From Desertibacillus haloalkaliphilus (GTDB lineage: Bacteria; Bacillota; Bacilli; Bacillales; KJ1-10-99), in NCBI RefSeq assembly GCF_019039105.1, contig NZ_JAHPIV010000016.1, forward strand, positions 1 through 64,000: a DNA stretch of 64,000 nucleotides. The letters are read 5' to 3'. Below, in pieces: positions 15,112-23,211 of this stretch. The number at the start of each line of letters is the position of its first letter. The stretch's first letter is position 1. The notes below the pieces were generated by a model, which ran no database searches, was not told the origin of the DNA, and saw nothing but the letters and a program-made list of their open reading frames with translations. Position numbers and translations under genes: made by a program.

Positions 15112-16122
15112 ATGACCGTATTACCTACAAAAAATGAACTCGGATTCTTTGAAATTCGTCTAGAATCCATCGGTGGATTAGGGGCCAATTTAGCTGGAAA
15201 GATGCTCGCCGAAGCCGGGGTATTAGGGGACAACCTAAATGGAAGTCACTTTTCTTCATATGGCTCCGAGAAAAAAGGATCACCTGTAAAATCATTCGTC
15301 CGTTTCTGTGATCCAGATACAAACATACGTGCCCATCATCCAATTGAACAACCACATGTCGTCGGTGTCTTTCATGAGGCTCTATACAAAACAATCGATG
15401 TTGTCAGCGGCCTACATGGCGATGGAGTTGTTCTTGTTAACTCCGCACGTACCCCTGAAGAGATACGTCGTGATTTAAAGCTTGAATCTGGGACACTAGC
15501 GATTATTGATGCAATGGCGATTGCCGTTGAAGAAAAAACACGAGTAAACACAGCGATGCTCGGTGCCCTATACCGTGTATGTGACTTTTTAGATGCTGAC
15601 GTCATGCGAAATGTAATTCGTGAGACGTTTGAGAAAAAATACCCGCACCTTGTTGAGTCGAACTTACGTACTTTTGATCGCGGCTATCATGAAGTCACAT
15701 TTACACAAATATCGACTGATGAAACAACTGTAGGAAAGCCATTTTCACGACCTGAACCTGTGCTTGGTTATGAAACTCAAGCAATTGGCGGCATGATTAT
15801 GAGTGCAGGAAACAGTATTTCAAAAGACTTAAGTGGCTCTAGACAGGGCTTCCTACCAGCTTTTGATCGTGATAAATGCATTAACTGCGCCCAATGTGAC
15901 ACGGTTTGTCCTGATTTATGTTTCGTTTGGGAAGATGGTGAAGATAAACGTGGTAGAAAGCAAATGATGTTAAAAGGGATTGACTATCAATATTGTAAGG
16001 GCTGTTTGAAGTGTGTGACAACTTGCCCAACATCTGCCTTAACAACGATTCGCGAAACGGAGAATTATGCAGACGAAAACCGCTATCCTCATCAGTTTTT
16101 CGTCCAACAGGAGGGAATGTAA
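15112..16122 (+). CDS. 2-oxoacid:ferredoxin oxidoreductase, fused gamma and ferredoxin (delta) subunits
   Basis: This 336-residue protein has a gamma domain (about 10-190, with ESIGGLGANLAGKML and HFSSYGSEKKGSPVKS). A C-terminal two-cluster ferredoxin domain follows, with CINCAQCDTVCPD and CKGCLKCVTTCP. Together with the next gene it makes a pyruvate- or related 2-oxoacid:ferredoxin oxidoreductase that forms acyl-CoA, CO2 and reduced ferredoxin in the cytoplasm. The ATG at 15112 has GGGAG eight bases upstream; an ATG five codons earlier has none. It ends two bases before the next ATG. Confidence 0.9.
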   Translation: MTVLPTKNELGFFEIRLESIGGLGANLAGKMLAEAGVLGDNLNGSHFSSYGSEKKGSPVKSFVRFCDPDTNIRAHHPIEQPHVVGVFHEALYKTIDVVSGLHGDGVVLVNSARTPEEIRRDLKLESGTLAIIDAMAIAVEEKTRVNTAMLGALYRVCDFLDADVMRNVIRETFEKKYPHLVESNLRTFDRGYHEVTFTQISTDETTVGKPFSRPEPVLGYETQAIGGMIMSAGNSISKDLSGSRQGFLPAFDRDKCINCAQCDTVCPDLCFVWEDGEDKRGRKQMMLKGIDYQYCKGCLKCVTTCPTSALTTIRETENYADENRYPHQFFVQQEGM

Positions 16123-16124
16123 AG

Positions 16125-18425
16125 ATGACTCAACATGTACTCGAGAAAGAACAAATTCAGGAAGTCGTTCAACCAAATAAACAGTTGTCAGTGTTTAAAA
16201 CAGGAAATGATATGGCAGCCATGGCAGCCGCACAAATTAACTATCACATTATGGGGTATTTCCCGATTACTCCTTCAACTGAAATTGCCCAAATTCTAGA
16301 TACAATGAAAGCAAAAGGTCAACATGATATTCACTTGATTCCAGCAGATGGTGAACATGGCTCAGCCGGAATCTGTTACGGTGCAGCAGCTAGTGGCGCA
16401 CGTGTCTTTAATGCAACAAGCGCAAATGGGCTTTTATATATGCTAGAGCAACTCCCTGTTCAATCAGGAACACGTTTCCCAATGGTTTTAAACCTTGTGA
16501 CACGAGCAGTAAGCGGACCACTTGATATCCAAGGCGATCATTCAGACCTATATTATGCTCTCAATACCGGCTGGGTCATTTTACTTGCACGCACACCTCA
16601 GGATGTTTATGACCTGAACATTATTGCACTTAAATTAGCCGAACATAAGGACGTGCGCCTCCCTGTCATTGTTGCTTATGATGGTTTCTTTACTTCTCAT
16701 CAAAAGCGGAAGGTAGAATACTTTAAAGACGCGGAAGTTGTTCAAACCTTTATCGGTGATCAACCAACTGAATACCCACACATACTTGATCGCGATCACC
16801 CAGTTACCGTTGGACCATACATGAGTAACCAAGATCTCATCAACAATAATTTCCAACAATCGGAAGCGCTTTACAACGCTGAAGAGGTGTTTAAAGAACT
16901 TGCTGCTGAGTATAAGCAATACTCCGGCCGTGACTATCCACTTCTTGACCTTTACCAAATGGAAGATGCTGAAGTTGCATTATTCTTAGTCAATTCCGCT
17001 GCAGAAACAGCAAAAGATGTTGTTGATCAATTACGTGCCAAAGGAATAAAAGCTGGGGTAGTAAGTCCGACGATTCTTCGCCCATTCCCAGCAGAAGCCC
17101 TTCGTCACGCACTTAAAAATGTGAAGGCACTTCTTGTAGGCGAACGTGCCGATTCCTACGGAGCCCACGGTGCAAACTTAACTCATGAAGTGAAATCTAC
17201 TCTACAAGAGGACCCTGACAACAATACAGTTGTTTTAAGTCGTGTATTTGGTGTCGGCGGGAAAAACTTTTATCCAGATGAAGCAGAAGCGTTTTTCCAA
17301 CTAACCATCGATGTTGTCAATGGCAAATCACCTAAAAGCTTTGATTACTTTGGTCACACGCCAGGAAACCTAGAACATGCAAAAGCATTCGAAGTGCAAA
17401 CAAAGCCGTCTGAGTACAACTCTGGATTAATCAAAGTGACACCGGATGACGAAAGCGGAAAACTAAAAGTAAAACTCCCACCACTTCGTCAGCTAACATC
17501 AAAACCAAAGCGCTTGGCTCCAGGACACGGGGCATGTCCTGGCTGCGGAATCTTCCCAGGTCTTGAGCTCTTCTTTAAAGGCATAGAAGGTGACGTTGTA
17601 ACATTATTTCATACAGGATGTGGCTTTGTAACGACGACAGGCTATCCACACAGCTCACATAAACAAAGTTTTATGCATAACTTATTCCAAAACGGTCCAG
17701 CAACACTTTCTGGTGCTGTTGAAGCGTTCTTTGAAAAGAAACGTCGGGGTGAAATCGAAGTTGATGACGATTTCACATTTGTGATGATTACTGGCGATGG
17801 TGGTATGGATATTGGTATGGGATCTGCTGTTGGAACAGCTCTTCGTAACCATAAGATGATCATTCTTGAATATGACAATGAAGGTTATATGAATACCGGA
17901 AGCCAACTGTCATACTCCACTCCACTTGGACATATGACATCAACATCAAATGTCGGCAAGACCCAACAAGGGAAAGCGTTCCATCATAAAGATACAGCCC
18001 AAATCATGGCTGAGACAAATATCCCATATGTGTTTACAGGTACGGAAGCATACCCACAAGATTTAGTTAAAAAAGCAGCAAAGGCTCAATGGTATGCACA
18101 AAATGAAGGATTAGTCTACGGAAAGCTTCTCATCACTTGTCCACTAAACTGGAAAGCCGATGAAAGCCAAGGTGAAACGATCATGAAATCTGCCGTTGAT
18201 TCATGTTTCTTCCCACTATATGAAGTTGAAAAAGGGGAAACAACGATCACTTATGATCCAGAAGCAAAAGGAAAACGTATTGAGTTAAGCGATTGGTTAA
18301 AAGCGATGGGGAAAACCAAGCACCTTATACGCCCTGAAAACGAAAACTTACTCAAAGGATTTGAGGCGGAAGTAGATCGTCGTTGGAATCGATTAAAAGC
18401 AAAACATGAACATCCGAGTCTATAA
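16125..18425 (+). CDS. 2-oxoacid:ferredoxin oxidoreductase, fused alpha and beta subunits
   Basis: This 766-residue protein joins an alpha half (about 20-430; GYFPITPSTEIAQ and GADGEHGS-like substrate regions) to a thiamine-diphosphate beta half (about 465-720). The beta half begins APGHGACPGCGIFPG and carries the ThDP/Mg motif GDGGMDIGMGS...NEGYMNTG. Separate alpha and beta genes are more common, so the fusion is notable. The substrate is likely pyruvate or a related 2-oxoacid. The ATG at 16125 follows AGGAGGGAATG, and the long frame upstream is an overlap with the previous gene. Control by the Fnr-like box upstream is inferred. Confidence 0.9.
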   Translation: MTQHVLEKEQIQEVVQPNKQLSVFKTGNDMAAMAAAQINYHIMGYFPITPSTEIAQILDTMKAKGQHDIHLIPADGEHGSAGICYGAAASGARVFNATSANGLLYMLEQLPVQSGTRFPMVLNLVTRAVSGPLDIQGDHSDLYYALNTGWVILLARTPQDVYDLNIIALKLAEHKDVRLPVIVAYDGFFTSHQKRKVEYFKDAEVVQTFIGDQPTEYPHILDRDHPVTVGPYMSNQDLINNNFQQSEALYNAEEVFKELAAEYKQYSGRDYPLLDLYQMEDAEVALFLVNSAAETAKDVVDQLRAKGIKAGVVSPTILRPFPAEALRHALKNVKALLVGERADSYGAHGANLTHEVKSTLQEDPDNNTVVLSRVFGVGGKNFYPDEAEAFFQLTIDVVNGKSPKSFDYFGHTPGNLEHAKAFEVQTKPSEYNSGLIKVTPDDESGKLKVKLPPLRQLTSKPKRLAPGHGACPGCGIFPGLELFFKGIEGDVVTLFHTGCGFVTTTGYPHSSHKQSFMHNLFQNGPATLSGAVEAFFEKKRRGEIEVDDDFTFVMITGDGGMDIGMGSAVGTALRNHKMIILEYDNEGYMNTGSQLSYSTPLGHMTSTSNVGKTQQGKAFHHKDTAQIMAETNIPYVFTGTEAYPQDLVKKAAKAQWYAQNEGLVYGKLLITCPLNWKADESQGETIMKSAVDSCFFPLYEVEKGETTITYDPEAKGKRIELSDWLKAMGKTKHLIRPENENLLKGFEAEVDRRWNRLKAKHEHPSL

Positions 18426-18439
18426 TTAAGTTGTATATA

Positions 18440-18473
18440 AACGAGGCATCCCTTAACCAAGGAATGCCTCGTT
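18440..18473. terminator. Terminator of the 2-oxoacid oxidoreductase operon
   Basis: AACGAGGCATcCCTT pairs with AAGGaATGCCTCGTT around a 4-base loop, 14 bases past the stop. Between this and the next hairpin (18474-18693) I see no gene or site. Confidence 0.8.
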
Positions 18474-18693
18474 AACTATTCAATTACCAATATAAACTCT
18501 CAATGTACCAACCAAGAGCCACAGATCAAACATTAGCAGTAGAAGTATTTCTCTTCCCTTAAAAACTCTCTACTGTGATTAAAGTAAATGATAACCAAAC
18601 TAAAAAGAGACATGCCATAAAAGCTACATTTTTATTATTAACAGTAGTCACCTCTTAGCAAGCTTTAGAAGACTTCCAACTTATGAAAAACGT

Positions 18694-18728
18694 AAAAACA
18701 CTTGGCTCTTTTCACACCAAGCGTTTTT
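18694..18728 (-). terminator. Terminator of the nos operon
   Basis: On the minus strand AAAAACgCTTGG pairs with CCAAGtGTTTTT, followed by TAC. It lies about 60 bases past the last nos gene. Confidence 0.7.
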
Positions 18729-18785
18729 AGGTACATCTACTATTTAGCGTAAATAATAGAAACTATAGAGTAGCACACTATTACT

Positions 18786-19457
18786 CTATTCGATTAAAAT
18801 ATCTACCTCTACTGTATCCATTTGCGATACTAGTAATTCTTCATACTTCTGTTCTGTTAAATAACGAATTTCTTGTTCAATTTGATCTGGATTGTCTTCT
18901 CTTACTTCTTCTTCCACATCATTGTAAACTTTCATTGATAATAACCATCGGTCTGTATACTCCTTAAGCTGTGACTCAAATCCTTCACGTCCATAGTCAT
19001 CGATTAAAGCAATCACACTCTCTTCTGCCTCGTATTGCTCAAGAAAGCGTTCAACTTGGTCCATGACTTCCTCTTCATCAACGGTTAATCCCTTTTCCTC
19101 TGCGAGTTGTGCCATCGCTTCCGTTCGGATAATACTTGTCAAGCTTAAGTTAATATTTTCAGCATCCTGACTTTGCTTATCCCAATAAGCCATTACCTCT
19201 TCTTTGCTGCTTTCATCTGCCACAGCAAGTTCTTCCGCACGTCTCAACTCAACATGTAGTTGATTGAGTAACTCATTAAATTCAATATCTTCTTCACTTA
19301 TCATACTTCCATTAATCTTGGCCATGATATGTTCCTCTACTTGCTCGTTATTTTCAGCACCGTCCATGTCAGCATCACTTTCCGTTGCTGTCGAACAAGC
19401 CGCTAATAGTAATGTGATCGCTAATAAAGTAACTAGAATCGAATGTTGTTTTGTCAT
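18786..19457 (-). CDS. SurA-like N-terminal domain lipoprotein of the nos operon
   Basis: This 223-residue lipoprotein has a signal peptide with lipobox LLLAAC (Cys about 21), so it is anchored outside the membrane. The rest is acidic and helical, with a pattern like the chaperone domain of SurA/PrsA-type proteins (AKINGSMISEEDIEFNELL, then EEKGLTVDEEEVMDQVERFLEQ). No parvulin catalytic domain follows. Its ATG overlaps the stop of the previous gene by four bases (ATGA), so it belongs to the nos operon. A chaperone role for external NosZ or copper-site assembly is inferred. Confidence 0.75.
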   Translation of the reverse strand: MTKQHSILVTLLAITLLLAACSTATESDADMDGAENNEQVEEHIMAKINGSMISEEDIEFNELLNQLHVELRRAEELAVADESSKEEVMAYWDKQSQDAENINLSLTSIIRTEAMAQLAEEKGLTVDEEEVMDQVERFLEQYEAEESVIALIDDYGREGFESQLKEYTDRWLLSMKVYNDVEEEVREDNPDQIEQEIRYLTEQKYEELLVSQMDTVEVDILIE

Positions 19458-19819
19458 TTTTCATCCACCTCAAATAATAAGACATCTTCTGCGACATGGT
19501 CACCATCAGTTATCGTTATTGTCACAAGCCACTCTCCACCCATTGGTAAAGCAACATCACTCTCATAGAGTCCATTTCCTTGATCATCAAATTGAACTTC
19601 AATCACACCATGGTCCATCTGGCTCATTTCTAAAAATGCTGATGCACTTAATCCTGCGGCAGCTTCTTCATTATCAGTTATTAAAATCGAAATTAGAGAA
19701 CTTTCACCTGCATCATAAACTGGAACCTCTTCAATCGTAGCTTCATAGTCACCAGTTGCACTACAAGCTACGACCATTGGCAATAGTAGTAAAGTGAACA
19801 AGATTACTAGTTTTCTCAT
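19454..19819 (-). CDS. FixH/YtkA-like lipoprotein of the nos operon
   Basis: This 121-residue protein has a signal peptide with lipobox PMVVAC. A single beta-sandwich domain follows (GLSASAFLEMSQMDHGVIEV, then GLYESDVALPMGGEWLVTITI), resembling FixH/YtkA domains linked to copper delivery. No NosL gene is seen in this operon, so the protein may fill a related role; that is inference. I chose the ATG at 19819 because AGGAG lies six bases upstream. The start region lies inside the 3' end of nosF, in another frame, by 59 bases. Confidence 0.78.
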   Translation of the reverse strand: MRKLVILFTLLLLPMVVACSATGDYEATIEEVPVYDAGESSLISILITDNEEAAAGLSASAFLEMSQMDHGVIEVQFDDQGNGLYESDVALPMGGEWLVTITITDGDHVAEDVLLFEVDEK

Positions 19820-20483
19820 CATTTTCTCCTTCCAACACTGACTTAGAAAATTCATCAATCGTATATTTTGTCATCACCCCATCTTCTAGATAAGCAACAT
19901 GGCTACAAACTTGCCTGATTTCATCCATATGGTGGGAAGATAAAAAGATCGTTTTACCCTTGAGTGACTTTAATATTTGTAAAACCTCGGCCCGCCCCAT
20001 CGGATCTAACCCGCTCGTCGGTTCATCTAAGATCAATAGTTCCGTATCATAGTAAAGCATGACAGCTAGCCCGAGGCGTTGTAACATTCCTTTTGAATAA
20101 TCCTTTACCGGCTTACCACGTTCTTCATATAAGTTCACTAGCTTTAGTTGATCGCAAAGACGCTCTTCATCCACTTTTTGATCAGCTAGTGAAGCAAAGA
20201 AATGCATATTCTCTTCTCCCGTTAATTGCGGATGCAACTGGAATTTCTCTGGTAAATAGGCCACATGTTTTTTCCAATCCCCTTTTTTATGAGAATACCC
20301 TGCTAAATACACTTGACCTTCCTTTACCTGTAGCAATCCGAGCATCGCATGAATGAGTGTAGACTTCCCTGCACCATTTCGACCGACAAGTGCACAAAGT
20401 TCTCCTGATTCAATTTTTAAATCAACATGATTTAATATTTGTTTTTTCTTATAGTGATAACTTAATCCTTTGATTGAAATCAT
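19761..20483 (-). CDS. nosF: NosF, copper-type ABC transporter ATPase
   Basis: This 240-residue ATPase has Walker A GRNGAGKS (about 35-42), signature segment YSKGMLQRLGLA, Walker B LLILDEP and a switch His in SSHHMDE. With NosY and NosD it forms the transporter needed to mature the copper centres of nitrous oxide reductase; current models favour sulfur rather than copper transport. It overlaps nosY by four bases at its start. The C-terminal 30 residues overlap the next gene and are less conserved in type. Confidence 0.9.
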   Translation of the reverse strand: MISIKGLSYHYKKKQILNHVDLKIESGELCALVGRNGAGKSTLIHAMLGLLQVKEGQVYLAGYSHKKGDWKKHVAYLPEKFQLHPQLTGEENMHFFASLADQKVDEERLCDQLKLVNLYEERGKPVKDYSKGMLQRLGLAVMLYYDTELLILDEPTSGLDPMGRAEVLQILKSLKGKTIFLSSHHMDEIRQVCSHVAYLEDGVMTKYTIDEFSKSVLEGENDEKTSNLVHFTTIANGRSL

Positions 20484-21280
20484 GCCCTCACCCCTTTACG
20501 TTTCAAACGGACCGCTAATTCAAACGAAACAATTGTCCAAATAATGATATTTAACATGACAAACATCACCGGGGATAACCAAATCATTTTCTCCATTAAA
20601 CGAGACATATACTCTAATGAAAAAATCCCAATTGAATTCTCCAAATAGATTCGAATCGCATGTAGTGGATGCAGGAAGAAGAGGATTGAAAAAATCAATA
20701 CATTATCTAAGGTTACCGCTGGTAGGAAATAAAGATAAACAAGGTCTGCAAGAAAAACAAACAAAAACCATACAAACACACATGCACCAACCACTTGCAT
20801 TCTCGATGAGCAAATACTACCTAAAAACACGCCAACTTGATTAAAAATCACAATAAAAATAATGACTGAAACAAGAAACGTAAGAAAACTACTTGTCTCA
20901 AACGGAAGAAGGAATTTCATTGGAATCGCCAATAAAAAATACCAGCCAACAAATAAAGCCAACATAACCCCATGAACGGCTACACTTTTTTTCAGTAAAA
21001 AACTGCGGTAGGATTCCTTCTTTGTCATGAGAATCATAAGTGTCTTTAATTCCTTTTCTTGCATAATCGTAAATGATGCTAGAAATAAACATAGAAGTGG
21101 TAGCAGATAGACATTCATTTCATAGAGTGAAACCAAAAACACTTCAAAGCTTTGTTCCGTCGGGTAATTTCTAGCTTCTATTAAAATAAAAATCGAGACG
21201 AGGATTATAATGCCAAGTCCTAGCCAAAGCCCCTTTCCTCTCGATTGTTCTTTCCATTCCTTGATTAAATATGTGGTCAT
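20480..21280 (-). CDS. nosY: NosY, ABC transporter permease
   Basis: This 266-residue membrane protein has about six helices and the N-terminus YLIKEWKEQSRGKGLWLG typical of ABC-2 type permeases of the NosY group. It is translationally coupled on both sides: its start overlaps the nosD stop and its stop overlaps the nosF start, each by four bases. It should partner NosF in the membrane. Confidence 0.88.
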   Translation of the reverse strand: MTTYLIKEWKEQSRGKGLWLGLGIIILVSIFILIEARNYPTEQSFEVFLVSLYEMNVYLLPLLCLFLASFTIMQEKELKTLMILMTKKESYRSFLLKKSVAVHGVMLALFVGWYFLLAIPMKFLLPFETSSFLTFLVSVIIFIVIFNQVGVFLGSICSSRMQVVGACVFVWFLFVFLADLVYLYFLPAVTLDNVLIFSILFFLHPLHAIRIYLENSIGIFSLEYMSRLMEKMIWLSPVMFVMLNIIIWTIVSFELAVRLKRKGVRA

Positions 21281-22587
21281 CTCAGCTGCCTCCTTCTTAA
21301 ACCAATCGCGACCACTGCTACTAGGAGAAGGAAAAACGGTATTCGACTTAACAGCGGTGTCGAATCACCATCGACTAATGGGTATTCATCTACAAACATC
21401 ACCTTCTGCCGACTTAACAGTTGATTCATTTTCTCATAAATCGTGATTGTTGGACTCTTCAAAAACAGATAAGCTAACTCATTTTCCTCAATTAATTGAT
21501 AGAGACCAGACTCAAATGTAACTGGAAAATCACCGACTCCATCTTGGTCAAGATCGAGTAACGGCAGCTCTCTCCCCCAATAGTTTCCCATATCACCCTC
21601 GCTCCACTGATTCGTAGACTGACCTCCAACCGTAATCACTGATGCGATATTTCTGAAAAATGTATTTTCCGTAAATGTTTGATCATTTGCACTAGCCCAA
21701 ATTTCAATGCCAATATGATTTTGAAAAAACTCATTATTTGCTAGATAATTTCGTTGTGATTGATCGATAAAAACTCCGCGTTGATTTTGAAAAAATTCGT
21801 TACCAGTAACGACATTGTCATTGGCAGATTGCAATAACAATCCAAAGGAGCGTGTACTTTGATTTAAGGAAAACGTATTATTAGTTAGTTCATTTCTTCT
21901 TGAATGCATAATTGCAGCTCCACCGGTATTTTGACTAAACGAGTTATTATCAAAGCGATTATCATCTGAATACATGTAATGCAAGCCATACCTTGTCTCA
22001 CTAATCATATTGTCTACTACTTCATTCTCATTTGAATAATCAAAGAAAATCCCATCACGTGTTCCCGTAACATGATTATTGATAATTGTATTTCCGTTTG
22101 AGTAATACACATGAATGCCATTCCCTTGAGCAGCCACTTGTCCGCTCACATCAACCCCAGTGACGTCTATACCTTCAATCCTATTTTCGTGTGCTTGGCT
22201 TAAATAGATGCCGTGAAATGAGTTACTAATCGTTATCGACTCGATATGGTTTTCATCAGAGTGAACTTTAATTGCCGCATACTCTTCTTCTGAATTACGA
22301 TCAATCCCACTGTCTTGAACAGATAACTTTTTTAGGTGAACACCCGAACCAAAAATTTCGATCACATTTCCACGTTGATCCCCGCGAATTACAGTATGTT
22401 CTGAACCGATAATGGTTATTGGCTTTGTGATCGTGATATTCCCTTCATACACTTGATCGGACAGCTCTAACACGCCGTTTTCAGGGGTATCATCAATCAT
22501 TTGCTGCAAAGACGTTTCTGCAGATACACTTGCATTGCCGAGCACGATCACCAACCATGTTACACACAAAGCCACTAGCTTTTTCAT
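21277..22587 (-). CDS. nosD: NosD, periplasmic-type copper-centre assembly protein
   Basis: This 436-residue protein has an N-terminal signal peptide (MKKLVALCVTWLVIVLGNASVSAE) and many right-handed beta-helix repeats of the NxI/NxF type (NRFDNNSFSQNTGGA, NVVTGNEFFQNQRG and others). A C-terminal hydrophobic helix and RRRQLR tail anchor it. NosD is required for NosZ CuZ assembly outside the membrane. The ATG at 22587 overlaps the previous stop by four bases (ATGA) and has GGAGGG 11 bases upstream. The TTG six codons earlier was rejected. Confidence 0.92.
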   Translation of the reverse strand: MKKLVALCVTWLVIVLGNASVSAETSLQQMIDDTPENGVLELSDQVYEGNITITKPITIIGSEHTVIRGDQRGNVIEIFGSGVHLKKLSVQDSGIDRNSEEEYAAIKVHSDENHIESITISNSFHGIYLSQAHENRIEGIDVTGVDVSGQVAAQGNGIHVYYSNGNTIINNHVTGTRDGIFFDYSNENEVVDNMISETRYGLHYMYSDDNRFDNNSFSQNTGGAAIMHSRRNELTNNTFSLNQSTRSFGLLLQSANDNVVTGNEFFQNQRGVFIDQSQRNYLANNEFFQNHIGIEIWASANDQTFTENTFFRNIASVITVGGQSTNQWSEGDMGNYWGRELPLLDLDQDGVGDFPVTFESGLYQLIEENELAYLFLKSPTITIYEKMNQLLSRQKVMFVDEYPLVDGDSTPLLSRIPFFLLLVAVVAIGLRRRQLR

Positions 22588-23147
22588 TGTTTTCGATCCC
22601 TCCAAAGCGGAAATAACATCAGTAAGAATGCGATTCCTAGTAAAAATGAGCCATACGTAAAGTAACTATTTGTCACAAAGTTGGCGATGATGTTTTCACC
22701 AATAATTGGTGGTACAAATGGTTCGAGATCAATTGGTGCCATTGGGTCCAAGTTCGTTCCAAATTCTGTTAACCAATGGTGCATATCATAAATACCAATA
22801 ATTCCGCCAACCACCATGATAAAAATCAAACCATAGAGAAGACTTTTTCTTCTTAACATGGTGACCACAACGGTTAATAAAGCAAGGCCGACGATGATAT
22901 AAGGGAGAACTTGTAACTCTGGGAATGTTTCCTCACTAAAATTAGCCATTCCAATATAATGATTTAGACTATTCACAATATCAATTTCCCCTGCTAACTT
23001 ATACGGATAAACGATGATATCTAAGCCCTCTGGATACTGCGGAGCATAAAATCTCATCCCCCACCATGGCAAAAAAATAGAAACGACTAATAATCCCGCT
23101 GCTATATATAAACTGACGACTGAGCTATTAGACAATCTTTTAGTCAA
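22584..23147 (-). CDS. NosB-like membrane protein between nosZ and nosD
   Basis: This protein has about 187 residues and four predicted helices, with conserved-looking external segments LPWWGMRFYAPQYPEGL and GIYDMHHWLTEFG containing histidines and aromatic residues. Clade II (Sec-dependent) nos clusters often carry a membrane protein called NosB here; I assign it to that group by position and topology only. An ATG at 23156 touches its AGGAG, so I prefer the in-frame TTG at 23147, nine bases from AGGAG. It overlaps nosD by four bases. Confidence 0.72.
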   Translation of the reverse strand: MTKRLSNSSVVSLYIAAGLLVVSIFLPWWGMRFYAPQYPEGLDIIVYPYKLAGEIDIVNSLNHYIGMANFSEETFPELQVLPYIIVGLALLTVVVTMLRRKSLLYGLIFIMVVGGIIGIYDMHHWLTEFGTNLDPMAPIDLEPFVPPIIGENIIANFVTNSYFTYGSFLLGIAFLLMLFPLWRDRKQ

Positions 23148-23176
23148 TGGACTCATCTCCTACGTTAATAAAAACT

Positions 23177-23202
23177 GAAAGGGTATTTTTCAATACCCTT
23201 TC
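23177..23202 (-). terminator. Hairpin between nosZ and nosB
   Basis: GAAAGGGTATT pairs perfectly with AATACCCTTTC around four bases. On the minus strand it is followed by AGTTTTTATT. It probably lowers expression of the maturation genes relative to nosZ. Confidence 0.75.
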
Positions 23203-23211
23203 TTTTCTACA

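Noticed and set aside
15051-15137. A 28-codon leader peptide upstream of the 2-oxoacid oxidoreductase
   Set aside because: The codons look random, the ribosome site is weak and the frame runs into the real gene start. The stronger AAAAAGGAGG nearby has no start codon at a usable distance.
18474-18693. A possible gene or small RNA between the 2-oxoacid oxidoreductase and nos terminators
   Set aside because: Open frames are short and lack ribosome sites, and no Fnr box or promoter-terminator pair was found.
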